The translations under genes were made by a program, and so were the position numbers. Below, in pieces: positions 1-5,648 of a stretch of 5,648 bases of DNA (positions are counted from its first letter, which is position 1; each line of letters begins with the position of its first letter). The notes under the pieces are model-generated. The model had not been told where the DNA came from, made no database searches, and saw nothing but the letters and a program-made list of their open reading frames with translations. Source of the DNA: Prevotella sp. (lineage in GTDB: Bacteria; Bacteroidota; Bacteroidia; Bacteroidales; Bacteroidaceae); NCBI GenBank assembly GCA_021204565.1, contig JAJPZE010000081.1, positions 1 to 5,648 on the forward strand, read 5' to 3'.

Positions 1-1
1 G

Positions 2-1285
2 ATGAAAGCAAAGTATCGCGGGGGAAGCACTAATCAGACGGGACGTAACAAGAGGAATTTTCATATCAAACTCCTTAACGACAAGGGCAACGATACCAAC
101 AAGAAGCTGCTCGGGATGCGCAACGACAACAGCTGGCTCCTCGATGCCGGGCAGGTTGATTTGGGGCGCATACGTAACCACGTGGCGCACGAGATATGGC
201 GTGATATGGGCAATGATGTTTATTACTCCGCCGATGAGCCCGATGCAAAGAACTATATCAACGCCGAGTTCGCCGAACTCTTTATCAACGACAACTACTT
301 CGGGCTGTACTCTCTGACCGAGGCTGTCGACCGCAAACAACTGCAATTAGAGCTGGCAAACTTCGCTATGGGAGAGGTGCGCGGCGTGTTATACAAGGCG
401 ACGAGCTATATTTATACGGGGATGTACGGGCCGTTTGACGCGGCGGATGATACGAGCGGAGCGTGGGGCGGCTTCGAACTGAAATACCCGGAGATAAGCG
501 ACCTCTGCCCGACAGATTGGGAGCCGTTCGAGACGGCGGTGCGTTTCGTCGATGAAAGCGGCAAGGATGAGTTCGGCAGAGACGCGGGGGAGTATTTCGA
601 TTTGCCCGTCTTTCTTGATTGTTTTATCTTTCACACCGTCCTTGCGGCAACCGACCACGCGGGCAAGAACCTTTATTACGCTTGTTACGACATACGCGAG
701 GGGCGGCCGATGTTCACGCTTATCCCTTGGGATTACGACACGACGTTAGGGCAGACTTGGGACAACGGGAATGTGCACTCCGTCGATTACGGGCCGGAGA
801 TGGGCGATTATATGTACTTCGCGTACGGAGAGGGCACGAAGCTGTTGTATCGCTTGGCGACGGAAGATGTTGATGATTTCGTAGATAAATCAATAGAGCG
901 GTACTGGGAACTGCGCCGCACGGTGTTCGATGAGGATAGCCTCACGGCGCGGTATAACGATTATTTCGACTTCCTGCGCCGGTCGGGCACGCTCGCAAGA
1001 GAGACGCGCCGCTGGTCGGGCGATACGGATATATCCGGCTTGGAGCTTGACTTCGACAGCGAACAGGCGTATATCGACGATTATATCCGCCGCCGGCTTG
1101 TTCATCTCGACGGGATCTTCACGCGCGAGTCAGCTATGGAAGCGATTGCCGCGTCAATAGAAACGCCCGCCGCGACGGGCAATCATGAGGGCGCGGCGAC
1201 ACGGTATAATCTCAACGGGCAGCGCGTGGATGAGAACTATAAAGGCATTGTCATAACCGGCGGGAAGAAGATTCTTGTTAGGTAA
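2..1285 (+). CDS. CotH kinase family protein, 5'-truncated by the window edge
   Basis: This is the C-terminal part (427 residues visible) of a protein of the CotH family, secreted or surface protein kinase-like folds first known from Bacillus spore coats and common in non-sporulating Bacteroidota. Numbering from base 2, the visible family motifs are KYRGGST with the basic stretch KRNFHIKL (residues 4-24), WLLDAGQVDLGRIRNHVAHEIWRDMG (45-70), ELFINDNYFGLYSLTE (92-107), DHAGKN (218-223) and IPWDYDTTLG (241-250). The last two resemble the family's nucleotide- and metal-binding segments with conserved aspartates. The methionine at base 2 sits inside the RGG-containing first motif, so it is almost certainly internal, and the true start and any signal peptide lie upstream. 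The last 28 residues (from TRYNLNGQRV to the end) form a short surface-protein-like tail, suggesting export. The substrate is unknown. Its stop overlaps the end of the convergent regulator gene by 8 bases. Family assignment is firm; biological role is not. Confidence 0.88.
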   Translation: MKAKYRGGSTNQTGRNKRNFHIKLLNDKGNDTNKKLLGMRNDNSWLLDAGQVDLGRIRNHVAHEIWRDMGNDVYYSADEPDAKNYINAEFAELFINDNYFGLYSLTEAVDRKQLQLELANFAMGEVRGVLYKATSYIYTGMYGPFDAADDTSGAWGGFELKYPEISDLCPTDWEPFETAVRFVDESGKDEFGRDAGEYFDLPVFLDCFIFHTVLAATDHAGKNLYYACYDIREGRPMFTLIPWDYDTTLGQTWDNGNVHSVDYGPEMGDYMYFAYGEGTKLLYRLATEDVDDFVDKSIERYWELRRTVFDEDSLTARYNDYFDFLRRSGTLARETRRWSGDTDISGLELDFDSEQAYIDDYIRRRLVHLDGIFTRESAMEAIAASIETPAATGNHEGAATRYNLNGQRVDENYKGIVITGGKKILVR

Positions 1286-1757
1286 TCTTCAGGGGAATGC
1301 CGCGCCGGAGCTTCACTTCGTCCATAACGAAGACGCTCTCGACGGACGCGATATACTCTATTTCGCCGAGCACGTTGAGTATGAACTCCTTATAATAAAC
1401 CATATCCGGGGCGAGTATTTTGAGGAGATAATCGTTCGTCCCGGAGATGTTATAACACTCCGTCACCTGCGGTATGTCCGCCACAACGCGGGCAAAATCG
1501 GCGGCGACACGTGCGTTTATGTGCGACATCTTCACGTTGCAGAACACCGTAAAGCCCGCCCCGAGCTTCTCCGCATCCAACAACGCGATGTATCCTTTGA
1601 TATATCCGTTTCGCTCCAAACGCTTCAGACGCTCGAAGACAGGGGTTGGGGAAAGACACACTTTCGCGGCTAATTCCTTGGTCGTGAGCCGCGCGTTCTC
1701 TTGCAGAACCTGCATTATACGCAGGTCGACCTTATCCGGCTTGAACTCTTTATCCAT
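1278..1757 (-). CDS. Lrp/AsnC family transcriptional regulator
   Basis: A 159-residue DNA-binding regulator of the leucine-responsive (feast/famine) family, the usual length for the family. Residues 8-56 form the N-terminal winged helix-turn-helix: DLRIMQVLQENARLTTKELA, then the recognition segment LSPTPVFERLKRLE and the wing-like NGYIKGY. Residues 70-150 form the RAM domain, which mediates oligomerisation and amino-acid binding, with the diagnostic SGTNDYLLKI (105-114) at the effector-pocket turn. The start is the ATG at 1757-1755. It has no clear Shine-Dalgarno sequence but is preceded by an A/T-rich leader, normal for Bacteroidota. The gene is divergent from metY, and their promoters abut, so metY and lrp itself are the obvious candidate targets. 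The effector cannot be read from sequence; methionine, leucine or another amino acid are all possible. It converges on the CotH-like gene with an 8-base overlap. Confidence 0.95.
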   Translation of the reverse strand: MDKEFKPDKVDLRIMQVLQENARLTTKELAAKVCLSPTPVFERLKRLERNGYIKGYIALLDAEKLGAGFTVFCNVKMSHINARVAADFARVVADIPQVTECYNISGTNDYLLKILAPDMVYYKEFILNVLGEIEYIASVESVFVMDEVKLRRGIPLKIT

Positions 1758-1823
1758 AGATTAATGTTCTGTTATACGGGTTTATAAGTGGTTGTATGTG
1801 ATGTTATATTCTCCAAAGCGGTG

Positions 1824-1856
1824 CAAATTTAGGGATATTATCCGAATTTAGGCAAA
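1824..1856 (-). promoter_or_regulatory. Predicted promoter of the Lrp/AsnC regulator gene
   Basis: Read on the minus strand, TTTG (1856-1853) is followed after 21 bases by TAAATTTG (1831-1824). This fits the Bacteroidota primary sigma pattern of a -33 TTTG and a -7 TAnnTTTG. Transcription should begin near 1818, giving a leader of about 60 bases. The spacer contains the palindrome GGATATTATCC (1833-1843), a possible autoregulatory operator. Confidence 0.6.
1826..1852. repeat. Direct repeat AATTTAGG x2 around palindrome GGATATTATCC
   Basis: AATTTAGG occurs at 1826-1833 and again at 1845-1852, a 19-base period, and GGATA/TATCC (1833-1837 and 1839-1843) forms a small palindrome between them. 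The block covers the spacer and -7 element of the regulator's promoter. Lrp-family proteins bind A/T-rich imperfect palindromes, often in arrays, so an autoregulatory site is plausible. The arms are short enough that chance is not excluded. Confidence 0.35.
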
Positions 1857-1859
1857 GTC

Positions 1860-1890
1860 TTGGACGATAAATATATAGTTTATACCTTTG
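1860..1890 (+). promoter_or_regulatory. Predicted metY promoter
   Basis: TTG (1860-1862), a 20-base spacer and TACCTTTG (1883-1890) match the Bacteroidota -33/-7 promoter consensus well. The transcript should start near 1897, giving a leader of about 41 bases before the metY ATG, too short for the known methionine-related riboswitches. The -33 element lies only 3 bases from the -33 element of the divergent regulator promoter. Confidence 0.65.
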
Positions 1891-1911
1891 CTGGCGCAAA
1901 TCAACTATATA
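1872..1911. repeat. Perfect 9-base inverted repeat flanking the metY -7 element, candidate operator
   Basis: TATATAGTT (1872-1880) and its exact reverse complement AACTATATA (1903-1911) are separated by 22 bases, with arm centres 31 bases apart, about three helical turns. The left arm lies in the promoter spacer and the right arm just after the expected start site. Because the left arm is upstream of the predicted start, the pair would act as DNA rather than as an RNA hairpin. The placement suits a dimeric or octameric repressor such as the adjacent Lrp-type protein, but no binding data support this. Confidence 0.4.
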
Positions 1912-1937
1912 ACTTTTAATCAAAAGGGGAATATATT

Positions 1938-3224
1938 ATGGAGAAGAACAACTTACATTTTGAGACCTTGCAGGTGCATGCGGGTCAGGAGACGCCCGAC
2001 GTCGCGACGGGTGCGCGTGCCGTTCCTATTTATCAGACGGCATCATACGTGTTCAACAATTCCCGGCACGCGGCGGCACGTTTCGCGCTTGAAGACGCGG
2101 GGAACATCTACGGACGTTTGACAAACCCTACGCAGGACGCGTTCGAAAGACGCATCGCGGCGCTGGAAGGGGGCGTCGCAGCACTTGCCGTTTCGTCGGG
2201 CGCGGCGGCGATAACCTATGCTCTGCTTAATCTTCTTCGCGCCGGCGACAGCGTCGTAGCGGAGAAAACGCTTTACGGCGGCTCGTTTAATCTGTTGCAA
2301 CACACGCTCTCCGCTTACGGCATACATACGACATTCGTCGATGCGGACCGTGCGGAGAACTTTGAGGAAGCAATCGACGAGCATACACGCGCGGTATTTA
2401 TTGAGACTTTGGGCAACCCTAACTCCAACGTCGCGGATATAAAAGCGATTGCCGATATTGCGCACAGGCACGGCATACCCTTGGTTATCGACAACACATT
2501 CGGCACGCCGTACCTCATCCGCCCGATTGAATACGGCGCGGACATCGTCGTGCATTCCGCAACAAAGTTCATCGGCGGGCAAGGAACATCGCTCGGCGGA
2601 GTGATTGTCGACAGCGGTCGTTTCGACTGGGAAGCGTCTGGAAGGTTCCCACAACTTACGCGCCCGGACGACAGCTATCATGGTTTGAGCTTCACGGATG
2701 CAGCCGGGAACGCCGCATATATTACGCGCATACGTGCCGTGTTGTTGCGCGACACGGGCGCGGCGATAAGTCCGTTCAACGCTTTTCTCTTGTTGCTGGG
2801 GACGGAGACGTTGTCGTTGCGCGTGGAGCGGCACGTGTCGAACGCGCTAAGGATTGTGGAGTGGTTAAGCAACAACCCGAAAGTGAAAGCGGTGAACCAT
2901 CCGTCGCTCCCGTCGCGAGCCGACCACGAGCTGTACACGAGATACTTCCCTGCCGGCGGCGGCTCTATCTTCACCTTTGATATAGCGGGGGGACAGACCG
3001 AGGCGTACCGCTTTATCGACCGCCTGAAGATATTCTCGCTACTCGCCAATGTCGCCGACACGAAGTCGCTCGTAATACATCCGGCAACCACTACGCACGC
3101 ACAACTCTCCCCGAAAGAATTGGAGGAGCAGGGCATACGACCGGGAACGGTGCGCCTGTCGATAGGCACGGAACACGTTGAAGATTTGATTGCCGACCTC
3201 GACCAAGCCTTTGTAGCGATATGA
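1938..3224 (+). CDS. metY: O-acetylhomoserine sulfhydrylase (aminocarboxypropyltransferase), PLP-dependent
   Basis: A cytosolic enzyme of the Cys/Met-metabolism PLP family. It joins sulfide to O-acetyl-L-homoserine to give homocysteine and acetate, the direct-sulfhydrylation route to methionine. Visible landmarks are LHFETLQVHAGQ near the N-terminus, YGRLTNPT (58-65, phosphate-binding Tyr and Arg of the neighbouring subunit), SSGAAA (86-91), TLYGGS (111-116, Tyr that stacks on the PLP ring), VIDNTFGTPY (183-192, Asp185 for the ring nitrogen), HSATKFIGG (206-214, Schiff-base Lys210) and VRLSIGTEHVEDLI (405-418, Arg406 for the substrate carboxylate). Its 428 residues match the MetY subgroup, which is longer than MetB or MetC, and LVIHPATTTHAQL (378-390) is typical of it. 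The ATG at 1938 follows an AAAAGGGG stretch by 8 bases. A less common Gln215 replaces the usual His in the GGHGT segment. A cystathionine gamma-synthase-like specificity is less likely. Control by the divergent Lrp-type gene is inferred. Confidence 0.95.
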   Translation: MEKNNLHFETLQVHAGQETPDVATGARAVPIYQTASYVFNNSRHAAARFALEDAGNIYGRLTNPTQDAFERRIAALEGGVAALAVSSGAAAITYALLNLLRAGDSVVAEKTLYGGSFNLLQHTLSAYGIHTTFVDADRAENFEEAIDEHTRAVFIETLGNPNSNVADIKAIADIAHRHGIPLVIDNTFGTPYLIRPIEYGADIVVHSATKFIGGQGTSLGGVIVDSGRFDWEASGRFPQLTRPDDSYHGLSFTDAAGNAAYITRIRAVLLRDTGAAISPFNAFLLLLGTETLSLRVERHVSNALRIVEWLSNNPKVKAVNHPSLPSRADHELYTRYFPAGGGSIFTFDIAGGQTEAYRFIDRLKIFSLLANVADTKSLVIHPATTTHAQLSPKELEEQGIRPGTVRLSIGTEHVEDLIADLDQAFVAI

Positions 3225-3243
3225 TGTGTTTGCGGTTGCCGTG

Positions 3244-3307
3244 TCCCTCGTTGGTGATAACGACCCGCTACAACAATCCACATTATTCTCCGCTCCGGCA
3301 CGAGGGA
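3244..3307. repeat. 8-base inverted repeat downstream of metY
   Basis: TCCCTCGT (3244-3251) and ACGAGGGA (3300-3307) are exact reverse complements around a 48-base loop, starting 20 bases after the metY stop. The left arm can instead pair locally: TCGTT (3248-3252) with AACGA (3259-3263) around a 6-base loop. There is no following T-run, so this is not a standard intrinsic terminator. It may help end or stabilise the metY transcript, or be chance. Confidence 0.3.
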
Positions 3308-3481
3308 AGCATATGTCAAACGACCTGTGCGACAGATAATAACACCCCTATCGTCGCCTCATACCCCGGTTCGCGTTCCCGTAAAACCGCCGCTTTTAGG
3401 TTACTACTCCGGTGTTTTGCCCTCACCAGTCAATCTGTTTTGTGTTGTTTGAGCTGTTGTTTGCATACGGTTAATGTAAGT

Positions 3482-3534
3482 TTCCGCCCGCCATATTCCG
3501 TGTTTGCGGGTTGTTTGATATAGTCGGGCGGGAA
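3482..3534 (+). other. Imperfect 53-base stem-loop, possible terminator or structured RNA
   Basis: TTCCGCCCG (3482-3490) pairs with CGGGCGGGAA (3525-3534) through nine base pairs with one bulged G at 3532. Inside, the pairing can continue through C3491-G3523 and ATAT (3493-3496) with ATAT (3518-3521), capped by CCG (3498-3500) with CGG (3507-3509) around TGTTTG. The tiered structure is more ordered than its surroundings. It lies about 76 bases upstream of the nqr -7 element and about 257 bases after metY. No U-tract follows, so a classic intrinsic terminator is not supported. It could be a transcript end, an RNA stability element or a regulator site. Confidence 0.4.
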
Positions 3535-3609
3535 TACATCTACACATTATTTAATTTATGAAAGGGAATTTTTAGGTCGGTGCCGGCAGTCTTTTAGTTA
3601 ATTGTTTTC

Positions 3610-3617
3610 TAACTTTG
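3610..3617 (+). promoter_or_regulatory. Candidate -7 element of the nqr operon promoter
   Basis: TAACTTTG matches the Bacteroidota -7 consensus TAnnTTTG exactly. The expected -33 position (around 3587-3590) reads CAGT, so no good TTTG is present. The promoter may therefore need an activator or be moderate in strength. A start near 3624 would give a leader of about 78 bases before nqrA. Confidence 0.5.
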
Positions 3618-3669
3618 CACTTGGTACGCCTTTCTATTATTCGACGGCGCATATCGTTTTACGACAATC

Positions 3670-3710
3670 ATGAAATAACAACTAAAAAAGATGAATAACT
3701 AATGAATAAC
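3670..3710 (+). promoter_or_regulatory. nqrA leader with repeated start contexts and two minimal ORFs
   Basis: Three related start-like units occur in a row: ATGAAATAAC (3670-3679), ATGAATAAC (3691-3699) and ATGAATAAC (3702-3710), the last being the nqrA start. The first reads Met-Lys-stop and the second Met-Asn-Asn-stop. The second stop TAA (3700-3702) shares its final A with the nqrA ATG. A run of six A followed by G (3684-3690) provides the A-rich leader usual for Bacteroidota ribosome binding. The arrangement could allow ribosome re-initiation or standby at nqrA, or be a harmless slippage duplication. Confidence 0.45.
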
Positions 3711-5054
3711 GTAATCAAACTTCGGAAAGGGCTCGACATACGCCTCGTAGGGACGGCGTCCGGGGCGCGGCGGAAGCTACCGCTCTCGGGGGAGTACGCT
3801 CTTTTGCCGTCGTCGTTTACGGGTCTCGCGCCAAAGGTCGTTGTTCGCGAGGGGGACGCTGTGAAGGCGGGTGATGCCGTCTTTGTCGACAAGCGATGCC
3901 CGTCGGTGCGGTGCGTCAGTCCCGTTAGCGGCGTGGTGAAGCAGATAGAGCGGGGCGAGCGGCGGCGGCTTCTGAGCGTCAGGATATCGCCCGACAAGAA
4001 ACAAACCTTTACCGACTTCGGGCGCATGAACCCGGCGAAGATGACGGCGGAGGAGATAACGAGCCGTCTTTGCGAGGCGGGCATGATCGCCTTTATTAAC
4101 CAATTGCCCTACGCCGTTGTTGCCTGCCCGGAGGATAAACCTAAGGCGATCTTCGTCTCCGCCTTACGGGACATGCCCCTTGAATGTGATTTCGAGACGG
4201 AGCTGAAAGGGGCGGAAGCGGATTTCCAAACCGGGTTGACGGCTCTGTCGAGAATAGCTAAGACGTATCTCGGAGCCGGTTCGAAGCAGACGGCAAAGGC
4301 GATACTGGATGCCAAGGATGCGGAAGTGAATGTGTTTGACGGCAAGTGTCCGGCGGGAAATGTCGGGGTGCAGGTGAACCATATCAGCCCTGTGAACAAG
4401 GGCGAGGTTGTCTGGACGGTTGAGCCGACTGCGGTTTTGTTTATCGGACGCCTGTTTAATACGGGGCATGTTGACCTTACGCGCACCGTTGCTGTTGCGG
4501 GCTCGGAAGTGAAGAACCCTTGTTTTGTCGATTGTCTTGCCGGCACGCCGATAGCTGATATTCTCTCCGGACAGCTCAAAGACAAAGCGAACAGCCGGAT
4601 TATAGACGGCAACCCGTTGACCGGGAAGTTATCTTCAACGGACGGATTTCTCGGCGCGCACACGTCGGCTGTATGTGTTATACCCGAAGGGAACCGCCGG
4701 AACGAGCTTCTCGGCTGGATAATGCCCCGATTGAAAGATTTCTCCACGTCGCGCAGTTATTTCTCTTGGCTGCAAGGGAAGCGTAAGGCGTATAATCTCG
4801 ACGCGCGTGTCAAAGGCGGGGAGAGGCGCATTATAATGAGCGGGGAGTACGACAGAGTGTTGCCTATGGATATCTTCGGGGAATACTTAATCAAAGCTAT
4901 TATTTCGGGGAACATCGACCGGCAGGAGGCGTTAGGCATCTACGAGGTTGCTCCGGAGGACTTTGCCGTGGCGGAGTTTGTATGTTCGGGCAAGCTCGAG
5001 CTGCAGAAGATTGTCCGCGAGGGCTTGGATATACTTAGAAAGGAGAATGCTTAG
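3702..5054 (+). CDS. nqrA: Na+-translocating NADH:quinone reductase subunit A
   Basis: Subunit A of the six-subunit Na+-NQR complex, which oxidises NADH, reduces quinone and pumps Na+ across the inner membrane. NqrA is the peripheral cytoplasmic subunit linked to quinone binding and related to RnfC. At 450 residues it has full family length. The N-terminus VIKLRKGLDIRLVG (4-17) is characteristic and supports the ATG at 3702. Residues 46-80 (VVVREGDAVKAGDAVFVDK through CVSPVSGVV) form the biotinyl/lipoyl-like sandwich fold shared with RnfC. HVDLTRTVAVAGSEVKNP (256-273) leads into the SLBB-like region. The C-terminal GEYDRVLPMDIFGEYLIKAI (381-400) and DRQEALGIYEVAPEDFAVAEFVCSGK (406-431) are typical of NqrA. 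There are no membrane segments, as expected. nqrB begins two bases after its stop, so the two are co-transcribed and probably translationally coupled. Confidence 0.97.
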   Translation: MNNVIKLRKGLDIRLVGTASGARRKLPLSGEYALLPSSFTGLAPKVVVREGDAVKAGDAVFVDKRCPSVRCVSPVSGVVKQIERGERRRLLSVRISPDKKQTFTDFGRMNPAKMTAEEITSRLCEAGMIAFINQLPYAVVACPEDKPKAIFVSALRDMPLECDFETELKGAEADFQTGLTALSRIAKTYLGAGSKQTAKAILDAKDAEVNVFDGKCPAGNVGVQVNHISPVNKGEVVWTVEPTAVLFIGRLFNTGHVDLTRTVAVAGSEVKNPCFVDCLAGTPIADILSGQLKDKANSRIIDGNPLTGKLSSTDGFLGAHTSAVCVIPEGNRRNELLGWIMPRLKDFSTSRSYFSWLQGKRKAYNLDARVKGGERRIIMSGEYDRVLPMDIFGEYLIKAIISGNIDRQEALGIYEVAPEDFAVAEFVCSGKLELQKIVREGLDILRKENA

Positions 5055-5056
5055 TT

Positions 5057-5648
5057 ATGAGTAAATTAAAAGAATATATCGACCGGATTAAGCCGAACTT
5101 CCTTCCCGGAGGGCGGCTCTCGGCTTTAAGGAGCGTGTTTGAGGGTTTCGAGACGTTCCTATATGTGCCGAATACAACGTCGAAGTCGGGTGTTCATATC
5201 CACGACGCAATCGATTCGAAGCGCATAATGTCAATGGTTGTAATTGCGCTCATGCCGGCTCTGTTGTTCGGTATGTACAACATCGGATACCAGAATGCGC
5301 TCGTGGCGGGGCAACTCGCGGATACCGGGTTCTGGGCTCTGTTCGGTTTCGGTCTGCTCGTGGTGTTGCCGAAAATTATCGTCAGCTACGTTGTGGGCTT
5401 GGCGATAGAGTTCTGTTGGGCGCAATGGAAACGGGAAGAAATACAAGAAGGGTATCTCGTTACGGGCATCGTTATCCCGATGATTGTGCCGGCGAACTGC
5501 CCGTTATGGATGCTCGCGATTGCCTGCGCCTTTGCCGTGATTATCGGTAAGGAGATATTCGGCGGTACGGGAATGAACATTTTCAACCCCGCGCTCCTCA
5601 CGCGCGCGTTCCTTTTCTTCTCTTATCCGTCGAAGATGAGCGGCGATA
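5057..5648 (+). CDS. nqrB: Na+-translocating NADH:quinone reductase subunit B, 3'-truncated by the window edge
   Basis: The first 197 codons of NqrB, the large integral membrane subunit that carries flavin and forms part of the Na+ path; it is related to RnfD. The start ATG at 5057 follows AGGAG (5041-5045) inside the end of nqrA. Residues 1-55 are a cytoplasmic N-terminal extension (KPNFLPGGRLSALRSVFEGFETF, then HIHDAIDSKR). Hydrophobic membrane segments follow at about 56-76, 92-119 and 134-165. The family signature GKEIFGGTGMNIFNPALLTRAFLFF (164-188) is clear and is followed by SYPSKMSGD. Full-length homologues are about 380-415 residues, so roughly half is missing. The covalent-FMN threonine motif (SGAT) lies in the unseen part. 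nqrC to nqrF would be expected downstream. Confidence 0.96.
   Translation, partial: MSKLKEYIDRIKPNFLPGGRLSALRSVFEGFETFLYVPNTTSKSGVHIHDAIDSKRIMSMVVIALMPALLFGMYNIGYQNALVAGQLADTGFWALFGFGLLVVLPKIIVSYVVGLAIEFCWAQWKREEIQEGYLVTGIVIPMIVPANCPLWMLAIACAFAVIIGKEIFGGTGMNIFNPALLTRAFLFFSYPSKMSGD

Larger units (their letters stand above)
3225..3701. other. 477-base intergenic region between metY and nqrA
   Basis: No convincing gene lies here. A 100-codon plus-strand frame starting inside the metY stop (3221-3523) encodes a Cys/Ser/Arg-rich product with no recognisable family, so I treat it as spurious. The composition is less GC-rich and more T-rich than the flanking genes. The region contains an 8-base inverted repeat soon after metY, a 53-base imperfect hairpin at 3482-3534, a Bacteroidota -7 element at 3610 and the nqrA leader with tiny ORFs. 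I see no tRNA or recognisable riboswitch. Confidence 0.6.

Noticed and set aside
1897..1937. Possible methionine or SAM riboswitch in the metY leader
   Set aside because: The predicted leader is only about 41 bases, too short for known SAM-binding folds, and no matching core is visible.
2043..2834. 263-codon minus-strand frame inside metY
   Set aside because: Lies wholly antisense to a clearly conserved enzyme, and its Arg/Cys-rich product has no family features; it is a by-product of GC-rich codon use.
3226..3235. GTGTTTGCGG repeated at 3500-3509
   Set aside because: A single pair of 10-base copies in T/G-rich sequence with no further flanking identity; no sign of a repeat family.
2678..3319. 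213-codon minus-strand frame over the metY end and intergenic region
   Set aside because: Mostly antisense to metY, with no promoter of the Bacteroidota type upstream on that strand and no recognisable domain.
3221..3523. 100-codon plus-strand frame overlapping the metY stop in an ATGA arrangement
   Set aside because: The product is Cys/Ser/Arg-rich with no recognisable domain, its composition is unlike neighbouring genes, and the region holds palindromes typical of non-coding DNA. The coupling-like overlap alone is weak support.
3553..3576. AATTTATG and AATTTTTAGG near the nqr promoter as an Lrp-like repeat matching the block at 1826-1852
   Set aside because: Similarity is limited to short A/T-rich words with different spacing; chance is the simpler explanation.
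4109..4747. 212-codon minus-strand frame inside nqrA
   Set aside because: Antisense shadow of nqrA with a Ser/Pro/Arg-rich product and no domain.

Overview
The window comes from the chromosome of a Bacteroidota bacterium, most likely a member of the order Bacteroidales. The evidence is threefold. Promoters match the Bacteroidota sigma-factor pattern (TTG or TTTG, about 20 bases, then TAnnTTTG). Ribosome-binding leaders are A-rich with little Shine-Dalgarno character. The CotH-like protein at the left edge ends in a tail of the form YNLNGQRV...KGIVI..GKK-ILVR, which is common on exported Bacteroidales proteins. Coding sequence mixes GC-rich codons (GCG, CGC, GGC) with frequent ATA isoleucine codons. 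All genes are ordinary chromosomal housekeeping or surface genes. I see no mobile element, CRISPR array, tRNA or rRNA.

Layout. (1) 2-1285, plus strand: 3' part of a CotH-kinase-family gene whose start lies left of the window. (2) 1278-1757, minus strand: an Lrp/AsnC-family regulator, tail to tail with the CotH gene and overlapping it by 8 bases. (3) 1758-1937: a compact divergent promoter region with back-to-back promoters for the regulator and for metY, plus inverted and direct repeats that may be operators. (4) 1938-3224, plus strand: metY, O-acetylhomoserine sulfhydrylase. (5) 3225-3701: a 477-base gap with no convincing gene. It holds inverted repeats, a long imperfect hairpin, a -7 promoter element and an unusual nqrA leader with two minimal start-stop ORFs. 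(6) 3702-5054, plus strand: nqrA. (7) From 5057 to the right edge, plus strand: the first 197 codons of nqrB, two bases after the nqrA stop, so the window enters an nqr operon.

Function. The regulator and metY are divergently transcribed from abutting promoters. This suggests that the Lrp-type protein, which typically senses an amino acid, controls sulfur amino acid synthesis and perhaps its own gene. nqrA and nqrB encode the first two subunits of the Na+-pumping NADH:quinone oxidoreductase, the main sodium-motive-force generator in many Bacteroidales. I found no convincing new multi-gene system. The points most worth a second look are regulatory: the lrp-metY intergenic repeats, the repeated mini-ORF leader of nqrA, and the 53-base hairpin upstream of the nqr promoter.
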